Position numbers and translations under genes: made by a program
Shown: positions 9,712 to 20,390 of the stretch, piece by piece
Layout: every line of letters starts with the position of its first letter
How positions within the stretch are numbered: position 1 is the first letter of the stretch
The notes under the pieces: model-generated
The model's database searches: none
Told to the model about the DNA's origin: nothing
What the model saw: the letters and a program-made list of their open reading frames with translations, nothing else
NCBI GenBank assembly: GCA_017165825.1
Contig: CM029384.1
Span: forward strand, 8,065,602-8,129,601
Source of the DNA: Hepsetus odoe
Taxonomy: Eukaryota; Chordata; Actinopteri; Characiformes; Hepsetidae
Direction of reading: 5' to 3'
DNA length: 64,000 nt

Positions 9712-10805
9712 TAGAGAGAGAGAGAGAGAGATAGATAAATAGATAGATAGGTAGATTATAGATTTATATATAGATTTACTGCATAGCATCAATGGAAGAA
9801 TAAGTGATTTCAAACTTTTAAACAGCAGGTTAGTGAACAGATGGATATTTCTCTCTCTCTGAAGGTGGTTGCGGATTATCCAGACCAGCACCCGGAGCTA
9901 ATAGCTTGCTCACTTCTCAACCATGGAGCAAAGCCCCCCTCTGCCAAAGTAAGCCACTGCACTGGATATTTGTTTGAACACGATTAGCATTAAATCCAAA
10001 CACAATAGGTTACTTCTGTTATTTATAAAAAGGAACATGGAGTGAATGTAGAAGATGAAATCGAAGCAATGTAAAAGGATTTTATGTAAAGGGACCAACT
10101 GCCCTTTTCTTAGTGGTGGTGACTGGAACAAGGGGTTAAAATGTCTACAGTACAAATATATTCAGTTCATATTCAACACCAGCTGACCTCCATGTCTCGT
10201 CTTAGATTTTGTACGTGTGAAAGCATGAGAAATCTTTAAAAATAAGATTACCATGTTGTCTTTAAACAGCCTACATGCAGCTCTCCATCTAGCGTTCATT
10301 AAAAAAAAAAAACATCAAACAAATTGTCACGTATTATGGAGCATATTTAGAATTATTCAGTGTATTACCTTTGCGTAATGCAGCTTTAGGAGGCAATAAA
10401 AACTTCATGTATGTATGAACCCAGATGCTGAAGTTGTGCCTCCTGTCCCCTGCTACTCTGGAGGTGATGCTGAACTGTTTCCAAGTGGTACCGTCTTGTG
10501 AGGAGTGGCTACAGGATGTTCCAGATGAACTCCTGAAGGTTTTTGTTCATTTTATTATTTCTCTTACTATTGATTATAATATTGACATTTGACTTTGCTT
10601 TACACTTTAATTTCCACAGGAACACAAGCCTTTCTTTGACTCTGTTTGGAGGATGATTGGTCAGCCTCGCAGGCTGCAGCACCTTTGTCGATGTTCACTG
10701 CGTCGCCATCTGGGAGCACAATGCCACTCTGGCATTAATCAGTTAAACATCCCCAGTGCACTGAAGGAGTACCTGTTGCTCCGGATTGATGGAGAGATCC
10801 ACTGA
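5604..10805 (+). CDS. asb16: ASB16, ankyrin repeat and SOCS box protein 16
   Basis: The coding exons are 5604-5940, 8486-8753, 9073-9481, 9865-9948, 10425-10538 and 10620-10805. They sum to 465 codons plus TGA, with GT-AG introns and matching phases; the human protein is about 450 aa. Exon 1 carries the family N-terminus (TFAFTSASLRSLRLEQE) and CRDPAVH. Exons 2-3 encode about six ankyrin repeats (roughly residues 123-330) with GRTALHDAC, GADVN and PLHVSCRRG cores. Exon 6 encodes the SOCS box (from about 423) with LQHLCRCSLRRHLG and a terminal ALKEYLLL. By family knowledge it is a substrate adaptor for a Cullin5-Elongin B/C ubiquitin ligase; the substrate is not inferable. The intron 1 insertions are an RTE LINE, a SINE and a solo LTR. 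The exon 3 donor sits inside a (GT)n tract. AATAAA lies at 11030-11035. The neighbouring tmub2 order matches human. Confidence 0.96.
6420..6660 (+). mobile_element. tRNA-derived SINE (family A), near full length, in asb16 intron 1
   Basis: The head GGCCTAGTGGTTAGGGAGTT (box A) and GAGTTCAATTCCCC (box B) are followed by a GGTACCCTTGAGCAAAGTAC block, a CTGCCCACTGCGGCA block and a CACTTTCACTTTAA tail. It is the best reference copy for family A in this window. Confidence 0.9.
7350..7614 (+). mobile_element. Solo LTR, 265 bp, with 5-bp target duplication
   Basis: The insert starts TGTAACGG and ends CCGTGACA (TG...CA termini). It is flanked by direct repeats GTAAT at 7345-7349 and 7615-7619. It interrupts LINE sequence that is essentially continuous in the copy at 480-560. 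An ATTAAA signal lies near 7552. There is no internal coding sequence, so this is a recombined single LTR of an LTR retrotransposon; the family is not determined. The orientation given assumes ATTAAA is the sense polyadenylation signal. Confidence 0.85.
7365..7378 (+). promoter_or_regulatory. Perfect CTCF core-motif match inside the solo LTR
   Basis: CCAGTAGAGGGCGC matches the vertebrate CTCF core consensus CCASYAGRKGGCRS at all 14 positions. Binding is inferred from the motif only. Confidence 0.4.
8235..8310 (+). mobile_element. SINE (family A) tail fragment
   Basis: The sequence has TCTCACTGTGCTGTGCCGTG, then TTTCACAATGACGAGAGCAG and a final ACTTCCACTTTAA. This is the 3' end seen at 1955-2020. 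Confidence 0.65.
9482..9533. repeat. (GT)n-(GA)n microsatellite abutting the asb16 exon 3 donor
   Basis: The run of GT dinucleotides begins at the exact splice donor after the CAG at 9479-9481 and continues to about 9506. It is followed by GACA and GA repeats. Confidence 0.95.
9638..9772. repeat. Compound (ATCT)n-(TA)n-(GA)n-(GATA)n microsatellite
   Basis: Consecutive ATCT, AT, AGAG and AGAT runs occur in asb16 intron 3. Confidence 0.95.
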
Positions 10806-11385
10806 GCACAAAAACCACAACATACTTGAACTCTGGTCAAACACCAGCCGAGTGCAGCTGAAGGTGAATGTCTGTGTTACAGCTGTTCACATGGTTCACA
10901 TCTGTATCAGTTGTTCAACTATTACACACAGCTGGATAAAATCTCACAGCTTCACCCTTTATACATATACAGTTCTTAGTAAATGGCTTAGGCACTTTAG
11001 CAAATTGTTAAAATTGTTCTATAAAAATGAATAAAATGTCCTTTTTAAGAAGCTGATGTCTTATAAGGTGGTTTTGAAAATACAATCTTGTTTCCAGATG
11101 TTCCCTTGATGCACAAAGCTATGACACAGTAAACCGTACACTCCCATCAACAACACACCTGATTTAACGGAATAAAGCATTGAGTAGATATTGAGCGAGA
11201 TCTTCTAATTATACAGTGATTCCCTGAAAAGAGGTTAAGCATGTTAATGCATTAAAATCACTACATACTTTGTTTATTTGTATTTTTATATATTTGTTTG
11301 ATTAACATTAGTGTTTTCAGAGTAAATAAATGATTATATCCAAATTAAAAAGCTCTCTCTCACTCATTTTTATAGATGCTTGCTC

Positions 11386-11595
11386 TAATTATGGTCGCTC
11401 AGGCCTATCCCAGTTCTCACAGGGCAAAAAGCAAGGACACATCCTGGGCAGGTCACCAGTCCATTGCAGGGCAGACAGACAGACACGCACACTAACAACC
11501 AAATTAGCAATCCAATCTCCAATCCGCCTGACGTGTTATTATGAGGGGACAGCAAATGTACCCGGAGCTCCGGCTTCCTGCCACAGAATAGACAA
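11386..11595 (+). repeat. Dispersed fish repeat fragment
   Basis: It contains a TCCTGGGCAGGTCACCAGTC block, CATTGCAGGGCAGACAGACA and CAATCCGCCTGACGTG. It is related to the repeat at 1563-1800. It lies downstream of asb16 and upstream of the Tc1 remnant, with no coding potential. Confidence 0.6.
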
Positions 11596-11604
11596 ACTAA
11601 ACAA

Positions 11605-12480
11605 ACAGCCATTAATGTCTAAACCACTGGCAACAAAAGTGAGTACAACCCTACGTGAAAAATGTCCACATTGTGCCCAAAGTGTTAATATTTTGTGTGG
11701 CCACCATTATTTCCCAGCACTGCCTCAACTCTCTTGGGCATGGAGTTCACTAGAGCTTCAGAGGTTGCCACTGGAATCCTCTTCCACTCCTCCATCACGA
11801 CATCACGGAGCTGGTGGATGTTAAAGACCTTCCGTTTGAGAAAGCCTCACAGATGCTCAATAGGGTTTATGTCTGGAGACATGCTTAGCCCGTCCAGCAC
11901 CTTTACCCTCAGTTTCTTCAGCCAGGTAGTGGTCATCTTGGAGGTGTGTTTGGGGTCGTTATCATGTTGGAATATTGCCCTGCAGACCAGTTTCTGGATG
12001 GAGGGGATCATGCTCTGCTTCAGTCTGTCACAGTACATGTTGGCATTCATGGGTCCCTCAATGAACTGCAGCTCATCAGTGCCGGCAGCACTCATGCAGC
12101 CCCAAACCATGACACTCCCACCACCATGCTTGACTGTAGGCAAGACACACTTTGCCTTTGTACTCCTCACCTGGTTGCTGCCACACACGCTTGACACCAT
12201 CTGAACCAAATAAGTTAATCAGGTCTCATCAGACCACAGGATAATGGTTCCATTAATCCTCGTCCTTAGTCTGCTTGTCTTCAGCAAACTGAGGGCTTTC
12301 TTATGCATCATCTTCAGAAGAGGCTTCCTTCTGGGACGACAGTCATGCAGACCAATTTGATGCGGTGTGCAGCGTATTGAGCAGAACACACCACATATTT
12401 CATCTGAACACACACTTTAGTAAAAAAAAAAGAAGGGCACACACACAAAGAAAACTCACTTTTTTGTTTGAAAGGGCTCA
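11605..12480 (-). mobile_element. Tc1-type DNA transposon remnant
   Basis: Minus-strand frames encode transposase. First, 12219-12413 carries RRKPLLKMMHKKA...LWSDET, which includes the first catalytic Asp region. Then 11847-12209 carries HGGGSVMVWGCMSA, FQHDNDPKHTS (second Asp) and LSMSPDINPIEHL (third catalytic position). The frame is broken between the two and the N-terminal DNA-binding part is not recognisable. Terminal inverted repeats are suggested by CAACAAAAGTGAGTA near 11628 and its diverged complement AAACTCACTTTTTTGTTTG near 12451. It is inactive. Confidence 0.88.
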
Positions 12481-12780
12481 TTTGATCACTGTAGGTGCTT
12501 TGGGTGGTAGACTTGCTCGTCACACTCTAGTGACACTTTTCTGTTCAGGTTTTCCTCTTTGTCCTCCCGTGAACCACTTTTGAAAGGCACTAACCACGGC
12601 TAATCACAGCAGCTTCAAGAAATGAACGGCCTCATATGTCCCACCCCTTTACTTGGGCCACTTTAATGGCATAATGTTATTCACCTCATGGGTCGACCGG
12701 TGGCTGTATATTATATTTAAGGGCACCCCTCCAAAACGCCATCATTAAGGGAACTTTATTTCTCTCTATCTGGCAACCCG
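12480..12780. other. Unassigned intergenic stretch between Tc1 remnant and tmub2 promoter
   Basis: No open frame, RNA gene or recognised repeat is seen. A GGTGCTTTGGGTGGT stretch just inside 12490-12510 may still be Tc1 flank. Confidence 0.5.
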
Positions 12781-13450
12781 CGCCGTGACGCGCCGCTGTG
12801 ACGTCATGCGGGCATGTTTGTTTACGCGGAGCGGCGAATCGGCGCTGGGGCTCAAACAGCCTGACAGCAGAGCTCAAAACAGCATGATCTGATCGGACCC
12901 GAGGTAATTTCTTAAAGCTTTTCGGAGCGCGCGCGAGAGCGATTCAGAGAGCAGTAACGGAGTGTAAATCTGCGCTGTGTTAAAGTGCGCGACACGACTG
13001 CTGTGCGGCGCGAAGGTCGTCCTTGCTTTTCTGCCTCCGGGCTAACGGTCCCGACTCTTCTCCCTGAGACTTTTACACCTTCACAGCCGTGTCTCCGAGT
13101 CGGCCTGGGGTTTTACACGTCCAGCCATAATCTCCACCCTGTCAGAGATGAAATGAAGTCGTTACGGCCTGTTTGAGCTTGCATAAGCTGGTCGGACCGA
13201 ACTAGCCGCCATGCTAGCGCCCGAGCTAACGGTTTGTGTGGAACGGCCAAAGTCGCTCCTCCGTGACTTTCCGTTCCAGGAATTCGTGGCAAGCCGACGC
13301 TTTTAAAAAGGCCGGTCGCTGTTTTGTGTTGAATGTTTTCACGAAGGAGTTGTTTGTGGAGCCTTTTGTTCTGTAAGTGTCCTCAGTAACTATTTGAAAC
13401 GGTGATAAACCCCTCAGCTAAGTGTCCCTTTCTGAGGCGATCAGTCCGAG
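12780..13450 (+). promoter_or_regulatory. tmub2: CpG-rich promoter and noncoding first exon region of tmub2
   Basis: A sharp rise in CpG density begins near 12776 and contains a full CRE (TGACGTCA) around 12798. A likely untranslated exon ends in GACCCGAG followed by the GT donor at 12904. The first acceptor in frame with the tmub2 coding exon is at 15598-15599. The exact start site is not visible from sequence. Confidence 0.6.
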
Positions 13451-13472
13451 CAGGGAAACTAGCATTCAGGCC

Positions 13473-13474
13473 AG

Positions 13475-13502
<28 letters not shown>
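13473..13502. repeat. (CAGA)n microsatellite
   Basis: Seven or so tandem CAGA units occur in tmub2 intron 1. Confidence 0.9.
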
Positions 13503-13507
<5 letters not shown>

Positions 13508-13784
13508 CAGACAAGCTTAGACGGAACTGAGGTCTCAGTGACCTGCTTTTATGAGCTGACAAATAAAGACATGCTCTTTATCAAACCTTCTTCATGAAAG
13601 AAGAGGTACAAGAAGGTCAACAGGGTATGAATCCTGTTGATTTTACACGCTCCGTGCTCAGAAACGGCACACTGACCGGTGAGAGTCACAGACAGGACTG
13701 TCAGTCGCTTCAGACTAACCTCACTGGGAAAAGCAACAGTTAGACTTTTAAACAGTAGTGTAAAACGCAAGTCTAAAATCTTTT

Positions 13785-13957
13785 TCTTTAGGAGTCGCCA
13801 CAGCAGATCATCCGTTTCCATTTCTTCCGGTCCTCTGCATCTTCCTCCTTCAAACTGACCACCTGCATGTCCTCTCTCACCACGTCCATAAACCTGCTCT
13901 TTGGTTTTCCTTTTTTCCTGGCAGCTCCATCTTCAACACTCCTCCTTCCAATACACC
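13785..13957 (-). mobile_element. RTE-like LINE 3' coding end adjoining a minisatellite
   Basis: The minus strand encodes RFMDVVREDMQ, EEDAEDRKKWKRMICCGDS and a stop near 13788. This is the C-terminus of the same LINE family as at 1-572 and 6665-7945, and its last coding block follows directly on the tandem repeat. A GCCACAGCAGATCATCCGTT stretch marks the 3' edge of the coding part. Confidence 0.8.
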
Positions 13958-14735
13958 CTCCTCCCGATGTACACCCTCCTCCCGATATACACCCTCCTCC
14001 CGATGTACACCCTCCTCCCGATATAATCCTCCTCTCGATGTACATCCTCCTCCCGATATACACCCTCCTCCCGATATAATCCTCTTCCCGATATACACCC
14101 TCCTCCCGATATACACCCTCCTCCCGATATAATCCTCCTCCCGATATACATCCTCCTCCCGATATACACCCTCCTCCCGATATACACCCTCCTCCCGATA
14201 TAATCCTCCTCCCGATATACACCCTCCTCCCGATATACACCCTCCTCCCGATATAATCCTCCTCCCGATATAATCCTCCTCCCGATATAACCCTCCTCCC
14301 GATATAACCCTCCTCCCGATATACACCCTCCTCCCGATATAATCCTCCTCTCGATGTACATCCTCCTCCCGATATACACCCTCCTCCCGAAATAATCCTC
14401 CTCCCGATATAATCCTCCTCTCGATATACACCCTCCTCCCGATATACACCCTCCTCCCGATATAATCCTCCGGATATACACCCTCCTCCCGATATAATCC
14501 TCCGGATATACACCCTCCTCCCGATATACACCCTCCTCCCGATATAATCCTCCGGAAATACACCCTCCTCCCGATATAATCCTCCGGATATACACCCTCC
14601 TCCCGATGTACACCCTCCTCCCGATGTACACCCTCCTCCTGATGTACACCCGCCTCCCGATATACACCCTCCTCCCGATGTACACCCTCCTCCTGATGTA
14701 CACCCGCCTCCCGATATAATCCTCCTCCCGATATA
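13957..14735. repeat. 17/18-bp minisatellite, about 44 units, in tmub2 intron 1
   Basis: Tandem copies of GATATACACCCTCCTCCC (18 bp) alternate with GATATAATCCTCCTCCC (17 bp) and point variants such as GATGTACA and TCGATGTACAT. Both unit lengths stay open on the minus strand, giving long artificial frames of YIGRRV, YREEGV and ISGGGC repeats. These are not proteins. The first unit grades into the LINE coding end at 13957. Confidence 0.93.
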
Positions 14736-15599
14736 AAATGCAGGTCTTGAAAATAAGATTTTCTGTGAATATCAGAAATGGTTGTAATATAAATGTGAAC
14801 ATGTATCTGACAGGTGAGAGTAGTAGGCAGAAAAGGACGTGGTGTTAACGATCTTAATGCTGTCAGCAGATGCGCTTGGTGAGATCAGAAAAACAAACTA
14901 AAAACGAAAACGATAATCTGTTTCTGATGAAGAACAGATGCTGTCGGGTGTAAGAGTAAGGAGCTGTATAGTGTGTGTATAGTTTTAAGTAAGTTTTGAA
15001 TTTTTTTAAAAGATGGATAGTCCGTGATGCTGAGAAGTTTCTTCGGCATCCACCTCTCAGACCCCTGCACCAGAGTCTCAAGTTCCAAATGCAGTTGGAT
15101 TGGGTTTGCTTTGATATCCAGGGCTAAAGATCATGAAGAAAACTAGAGACAAGCTCTGTTAACCAAGGATCCCTTAAATATGAAATTGTATTGAACTGAA
15201 ATATCTTAAATGGGCTATTTAAAAGTAATATCCACAAACATGCCTTCTGCGGGGCAACTTGATGGAAGATTCGATCACTTTTCTGTCTTTTGTCTTCTTA
15301 ATCAGTATTCACATATTCTGGTTGTGTTTTTTTCATCACTTATGTAAAAAGATTTACAGTACATCCTTTATAGGAGTCCTGAATGAGGAGTGTATGAGAA
15401 GTTTACTAAAAAATACCTTCGTCTTAAGGGTTTTTAAAAGGGCCAGCTGGACTTTTAAGCAGGCAAAATGTTATGAAGTATTTTACCTAGCTAAAGAGTA
15501 CAGCTTCAGTTATGCTTCAAATCTGGCCTGTATGTTTCAAAATAATGATGAATGGAAAAAAAAACCTCATGAGTAATGAGTAAACTCATTGTATTTCAG
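14736..15599. other. Remainder of tmub2 intron 1, no gene seen
   Basis: Apart from a short AT-rich tract, no repeat, RNA gene or conserved frame is recognised. A 105-codon plus-strand frame at 15259-15576 is hydrophobic but has no exon structure and is not supported. Confidence 0.5.
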
Positions 15600-15621
15600 G
15601 AGAGGCAGGGAGGGTCCAGGG

Positions 15622-17208
15622 ATGACGGTGTGTGCTCTGTCCATGTTTGACGGGGTGGGGGATGAGGCCACAGCAGTGGGTGGTGTGGCCATCCTGGTCC
15701 TGGCCCTCGTTCTAGCCTGGCTGTCCACCCATGTGGCTGACCGTGGAGACCACATCCTGGGCACCATTCTAACTGTGGGTGCCCATGCCTCCCTCATTGG
15801 CCTGGGTGGCCATGACAGTTACGCAGGACCTCAGAGCAGCCCGGAGTCTGGAGAGCAGCTGAGTGAAGATCCAGCAGAGGAGGACAAGCAGGAGGAGGAG
15901 GCTGGAGAGGAAGGATCAGATGAAGGAATGGGAGAAGAACTGCTCAACATCCAGGGAGGGAGGAAGAAAACAAGCCGTGGACGTGCCGAGGATGAGGAAA
16001 GAGAGGACGACGGGACAGAGGACGAAGAGGAGGAAGGGGCCAGCATTACTGTTCGGCTGAAGTTTCTGAATGACACTGAGGAGCTGGCAGTGCTGAGGCC
16101 CCAAGATACAGTGGGTGTGCTGAAAAGGTAATTAAACAAACCCACACATCAGGCTCATTCATTTATGAGCTACATTAACCAAATTCTTAGAAAATATTGG
16201 GCTGAAAGAATGATGTTATAGAGGCAGCAGTATCCTACTCGTTAGGGAATTGCCCCAGGATCGGAAGGTGGTGGATTCAAATCTCAGACCTTCCATTTCG
16301 TTTAACATGAGATAAAACTTGTGCTTGCTTCTGTCTAGAAGGCTCTGGTGAATCTTAATATATAAGCATAAGACTTGTGGAAGTCTGATTTTCAACTGCA
16401 AAGGCTTTTTCTGCTGGAATGGTGGAAACCAAACTAACAGATTAGGTTGTTTTCTAGAAACTAGAACATTATGATAAAAATCAAAAGGATCCCTTGGTTT
16501 GCATCTTCAGAAGGTGCTCAAACTGAGCTACAAACATCCCAGATAGAAAAAACTTTTTACATTTTGCTCCTAAACATCATTTTTTGTTTTTTGTGGCAAC
16601 AAGCAAAACTGAGCACTAACTGTGGTGAATATTACATGCAGTAAAAAATTAAAAATATTTTTTTAAATATTTAGCATATTTAAAAAAAAAAAATCTTCTC
16701 AAGTCATTGAAGGAATAGCCAAAGCAAACCACACACATGTATGTAGTGTTGAGAATTGGCATGCTTCTTTACTTTGTCACCCTGTATCATATAAGTCATC
16801 GTATCTCTCTCTTCTTTCAGTAAGTACTTTTCTGGACGCGAGCGTCAGATTAAGCTGATTTATCAGGGGCAGCTGCTGCAGGATCCACGTCGCACTATGC
16901 TCTCCCTCAACATCACTCACAACAGTGTCCTCCACTGCCACATCTCTCAGGCCCCGGCCCTGCTAGAGCATGGCTCAGATGAGGCGCCCCGTCCCGCTGC
17001 CAGCACAGGCTTGAGCAGGGGTCTGCGCTCAGCCGCTCTGTCCCTCAGCACCGGCAGCCTGGTGGTTCCTGTGTTTGTGGTGCTGCTGGCTGTGGTCTGG
17101 TATTTCCGCATCAACTACCGGCAGCTTTTCACTGCGCCGGCCACGGTCTCACTGGTGGGAGTCACTGTGTTCTTCAGCTTCCTCATCTTCGGTATGCACA
17201 GCCGGTGA
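15622..17208 (+). CDS. tmub2: TMUB2, transmembrane and ubiquitin-like domain-containing protein 2
   Basis: There are two coding exons, 15622-16127 and 16821-17208, joined across a split AGT codon; the product is 297 aa (human about 320). ATG at 15622 is the first in frame after the acceptor at 15598-15599. The protein has an N-terminal membrane segment around residues 14-34 (VAILVLALVLAWLST, as in the mammalian protein), then a Glu/Asp-rich linker (about 73-145). A ubiquitin-like domain follows (about 147-222; ITVRLKFLNDTEELAV, LIYQGQLLQDPRRT). Two C-terminal hydrophobic segments surround WYFRINYRQLFTAPATVSL. By family knowledge TMUB proteins sit in ER or other membranes and act in ubiquitin-linked processes; the substrate is unknown here. 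A noncoding first exon near 12.9 kb is inferred. Flanked by asb16 and atxn7l3 as in mammals. Confidence 0.96.
16212..16290 (+). mobile_element. SINE (family A) head fragment in tmub2 intron
   Basis: The GAGGCAGCAGTATCCTACTC head is followed by a GTTAGGGAATTGCCCC block and a box-B-like GGTGGATTCAAATCTC. It is truncated after the tRNA-like part. Confidence 0.6.
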
Positions 17209-18618
17209 GAGCACAGACAAACTGGATGGTTAGATGGGGCAAAAGCAGAGTTCAGGACGAAAGGTGCCAATTTGACAATGTGGCTGGAAAGTTATTAATC
17301 ATTAGATTGAGACATAAAAGATGGAAAAGAGCAGCAGAAACATCTTGACAGAAGGAATGGTGTAGCAGTCTCAGTACTCAGGGAGCCTTAAGGCTTCTGG
17401 TGCCATTTAGATGACTGGAATGTGTGCAAGAGCTTGAGTGTGTGTGAGAGTGTGTGTGAGAGTGTGTGTGCGCGCGCGCGTGTTCAGAGGTTTTCTTGTG
17501 GTAATGATGCTGTAATTATGCTTTTCAGTTATAAATATCCATTATTCTAATTTAATCTCAACATGAGGCCCAACCTGACCTCAAGTATATTAGTTCTTCA
17601 TGGCTTTAATGGTCAGTAGGTTTAAACACCAGTTTTATTTGAACTTGCATTACCTTAGCTGGGGAGCAAATGCACTAATACAGAAATAGAACCTGCGTGT
17701 GCCATTCTAAAGGCAGACTTCACTAACAAATAATCTCACTTTCATATTAATGTGGGTCGGTTTATGTTGCGTTGGACTTTTTTTTTGATGATTTAGGATT
17801 TATATTAATTTTTACAAATCAGGGTTTTTTTGTTTCAGTTCCCATTTCAGTGGCTTTTAGCACAATCCTTTCCCCTGAGATCAAATTGTAAGTCACAGCT
17901 AATAATCATGGAAAATGTATTTAGAATCATTTGTTAAATGGCAATACCTGTGGTCTGTTCTCATGTGTGTATATATTTAAAAAAAAAACAGGGTTAACAT
18001 GATGAAAGATAAAAAAGCGAAAAAGAGTCCTGTAAATACATGGTGTATTTTTTGCACACAATTTCAAATGGTTGGATATAAACCTCACAGATTTAACGGG
18101 AAAAGATTGCTGTAGAAGTGTCTGAAGCATTGCAGATCCCTGTCCCTGTTTATCTGATGTGTCACAAGTTCAATAGTTTGTTGGACAGTAAAAGGAAAAA
18201 GGTCTTTGCTTTCAATGTAGAATTTGACTTTTTATTAAGAAGACTTGCCAACCTTTTTCATTGAAATTAAATTGATAAGTTTAACTGCACTGAATTACAT
18301 TTAAAAACAATTCTGTTTTGAAATTCTCATTACGTTTCGACTGATTTTAATAGTGGAGAATGGAAGTTCCATGGAACTTTATTCCATTCTTCAAATTTGA
18401 AGTTATATTTTTACTCCATCAAACAAGATCACTGATGCCATGAAACTTTTCCGTGAAAAATGAAAACGGCTTGCCCTGGAGGAATTGGTAAGGAAACTAC
18501 TGTTAATAGCAGCTTTTCCTCGGCTTTACAAAAAATGTAAAAATGTCGTTGAATTTGGTAAGAACTGTAAACAGTTATAGTTCCACACGACAACTTTTTT
18601 TTACCATAAAAGAACTGT
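17209..18618 (+). other. tmub2 3' flank and probable 3'UTR
   Basis: No other coding frame is supported. A GT/GC-rich tract lies at 17440-17482. No canonical AATAAA that clearly marks the tmub2 3' end was found, so the end of the transcript is open. Confidence 0.4.
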
Positions 18619-19723
18619 TTAAGTCTGTGTGCACAATTATTAGCCAAGTGAGTATTTGGTGCCATATCATATTTTTATGCACATATTCCAACTCCAAGCT
18701 GTATAAACTTGAATGCTGATTGGATTTAAGAAGATCAGGTTATGTGTAGTTGTGTAATGAGGGAGGGTGTGGCCTAAGGAGATCAACACCCTTTATCAAG
18801 GTGTGCAGAATTATTATGCAGCTTCTTTTCCTCCTCAGGCAGAATGGGCCAAAAAGTCAAACACTGTAAAAGGTCTCTCAGAGGGATGCAGCATTCTTGG
18901 TAAGATAACAGTGTGTGATCGCAGAACCAGCAAATTGTTTGTTGCAAATAGAAACATGTTGGAAAAATTCCGCAAACTAACTTCTAAAGATTTGAGAAGA
19001 ATCAAACATGAAGCTACCACTAGCCCATGATCCTCCAATGCTCATATTCCAGAACTGAATCTACCTGGAGTGTCCAGAAGACATGCTCAGAGACATGGCC
19101 AAGGTAAGGAAGACTGAAACCCGACCACAAATGAACAAGACACAAGTTGAAACGTCAAGACTGGGCCAAGAAATATCTCGAGACAGATTTTTGAAGGTTT
19201 GATGGACTGATGAGATGAGAGTGACACTTGATGGACACGATGGATGGGCCCGTGGCTGGATCAGTCATGGGAATAGAGCTTCCAGTCAGATGCCAGCAAG
19301 GTTGAGATTGGGTACTGGTATGGGCGTGTATTAGAAAAGATGAGCTAGTTGGTCATTTTCAGGTTAAAGTCTGCATCTTGCAAGACCATGATTTTTATGC
19401 AGGGCAATACTCCATCACATGGAAGTTCTTCACCGCGTGGCAATTAAAGCCCTTAAAGATGAAAGAAGTTCCTCACTTGAACTAAACCCTACTGAGAACT
19501 TGGCTATTCCTAAATGGGAGGTTTACGGGGAAGGAAAACAGTCCACCTCTCTGAGCAGTTTGTGCAGCAGCAACCACAGCCTTGCAGAAAAAGTTGCTCA
19601 TCAGCAGATCAAGAAATTGACAGACTCCATGAATGGAAGGATTATGACTTATTGAAAATAATGACGGCTATATTGCCATGGATTTATTATTTTTTTGGAC
19701 TGTCATATTTGTAAATAACGTAT

Positions 19724-20054
19724 GTGGCTCCAGTGGTAGGGTACGGTCATGGACCAATGGCTCAAGGTGTCCTATAAGCCCAAATCCTAATTCTAGCACT
19801 AATGTATATATTATAATATGCAGCAACAATAATAAACAAGTAGTGTAATGTTATAATATATACAATAACATTACACTACTTGTTTATTATTATATATTAT
19901 AATATATATATATATTATTATTACTGTATTGTATATATTATATTACTATTTATTATTTATTACATTTATATTTATATTTTTGCTATATTTATTTTGCTAC
20001 TTATTATTATTTATATGTATAATTCATTCATAAATTTATTACTGTATATTGTAG

Positions 20055-20099
<45 letters not shown>

Positions 20100-20390
20100 T
20101 AATTAATTTATTTATAGCTCCTCTTTTTTTCTCCTGTACTTGTTCCTGTTCTCTCTCTATATCTTTATATATTTTTTCTTCTCTTTCTGTACACCTGTCT
20201 TTTTTAAGAGCCCTGTAACGCCCAAATTTCCCATTCGTGGGATAATAAAAGATCACTCTACTCTACTCTACCACCACTGGGTCCCTGAGCAAGACCCTTA
20301 ACCCTGAGTTGCTCCAGGGGGGACTGTCCCTGTAATTAGCACATGGAAGTCACTCTGGATAAGTCTGCTAAATGCTGTAAATGTAAATTT
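19724..20390 (+). mobile_element. SINE (family B) split by an L2 tail
   Basis: The head (GGCTCCAGTGGTAGGGTACG, then a GACCAATGGCTCAAGG block) stops at TAGCACTA near 19801. The body resumes with CCACCACTGGGTCCCTGAGC at about 20270 and ends in GCTGTAAATGTAAAT near 20390. The two halves are contiguous in the copy at 4034-4255. Confidence 0.85.
19801..20268 (+). mobile_element. L2-like LINE 3'UTR fragment inserted in the SINE
   Basis: From 19865 it matches the AT-rich 3'UTR of the elements at 3791-4605 and 57185-57690. It finishes with CCCAAATTTCCCATTCGTGG, then GATAATAAAAGA and CTACT repeats. The first about 55 bp (19801-19854) are in inverted orientation relative to the rest. An (AT)n tract covers 20057-20096. 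Confidence 0.85.

Noticed and set aside
9640..9770. Possible CRISPR-like or other regularly spaced array
   Set aside because: It is a compound tetranucleotide/dinucleotide microsatellite without unique spacers; the genome is vertebrate.
13788..14802. Minus-strand frames of 228, 247 and 289 codons rich in YIGRRV/YREEGV/ISGGGC repeats
   Set aside because: They are translations of a 17/18-bp minisatellite in all frames and have no exon signals; the array is intronic.
15259..15576. Plus-strand 105-codon hydrophobic frame in tmub2 intron 1
   Set aside because: It ends just before the tmub2 acceptor, has no homology I can recognise and no supporting signals; treated as chance.
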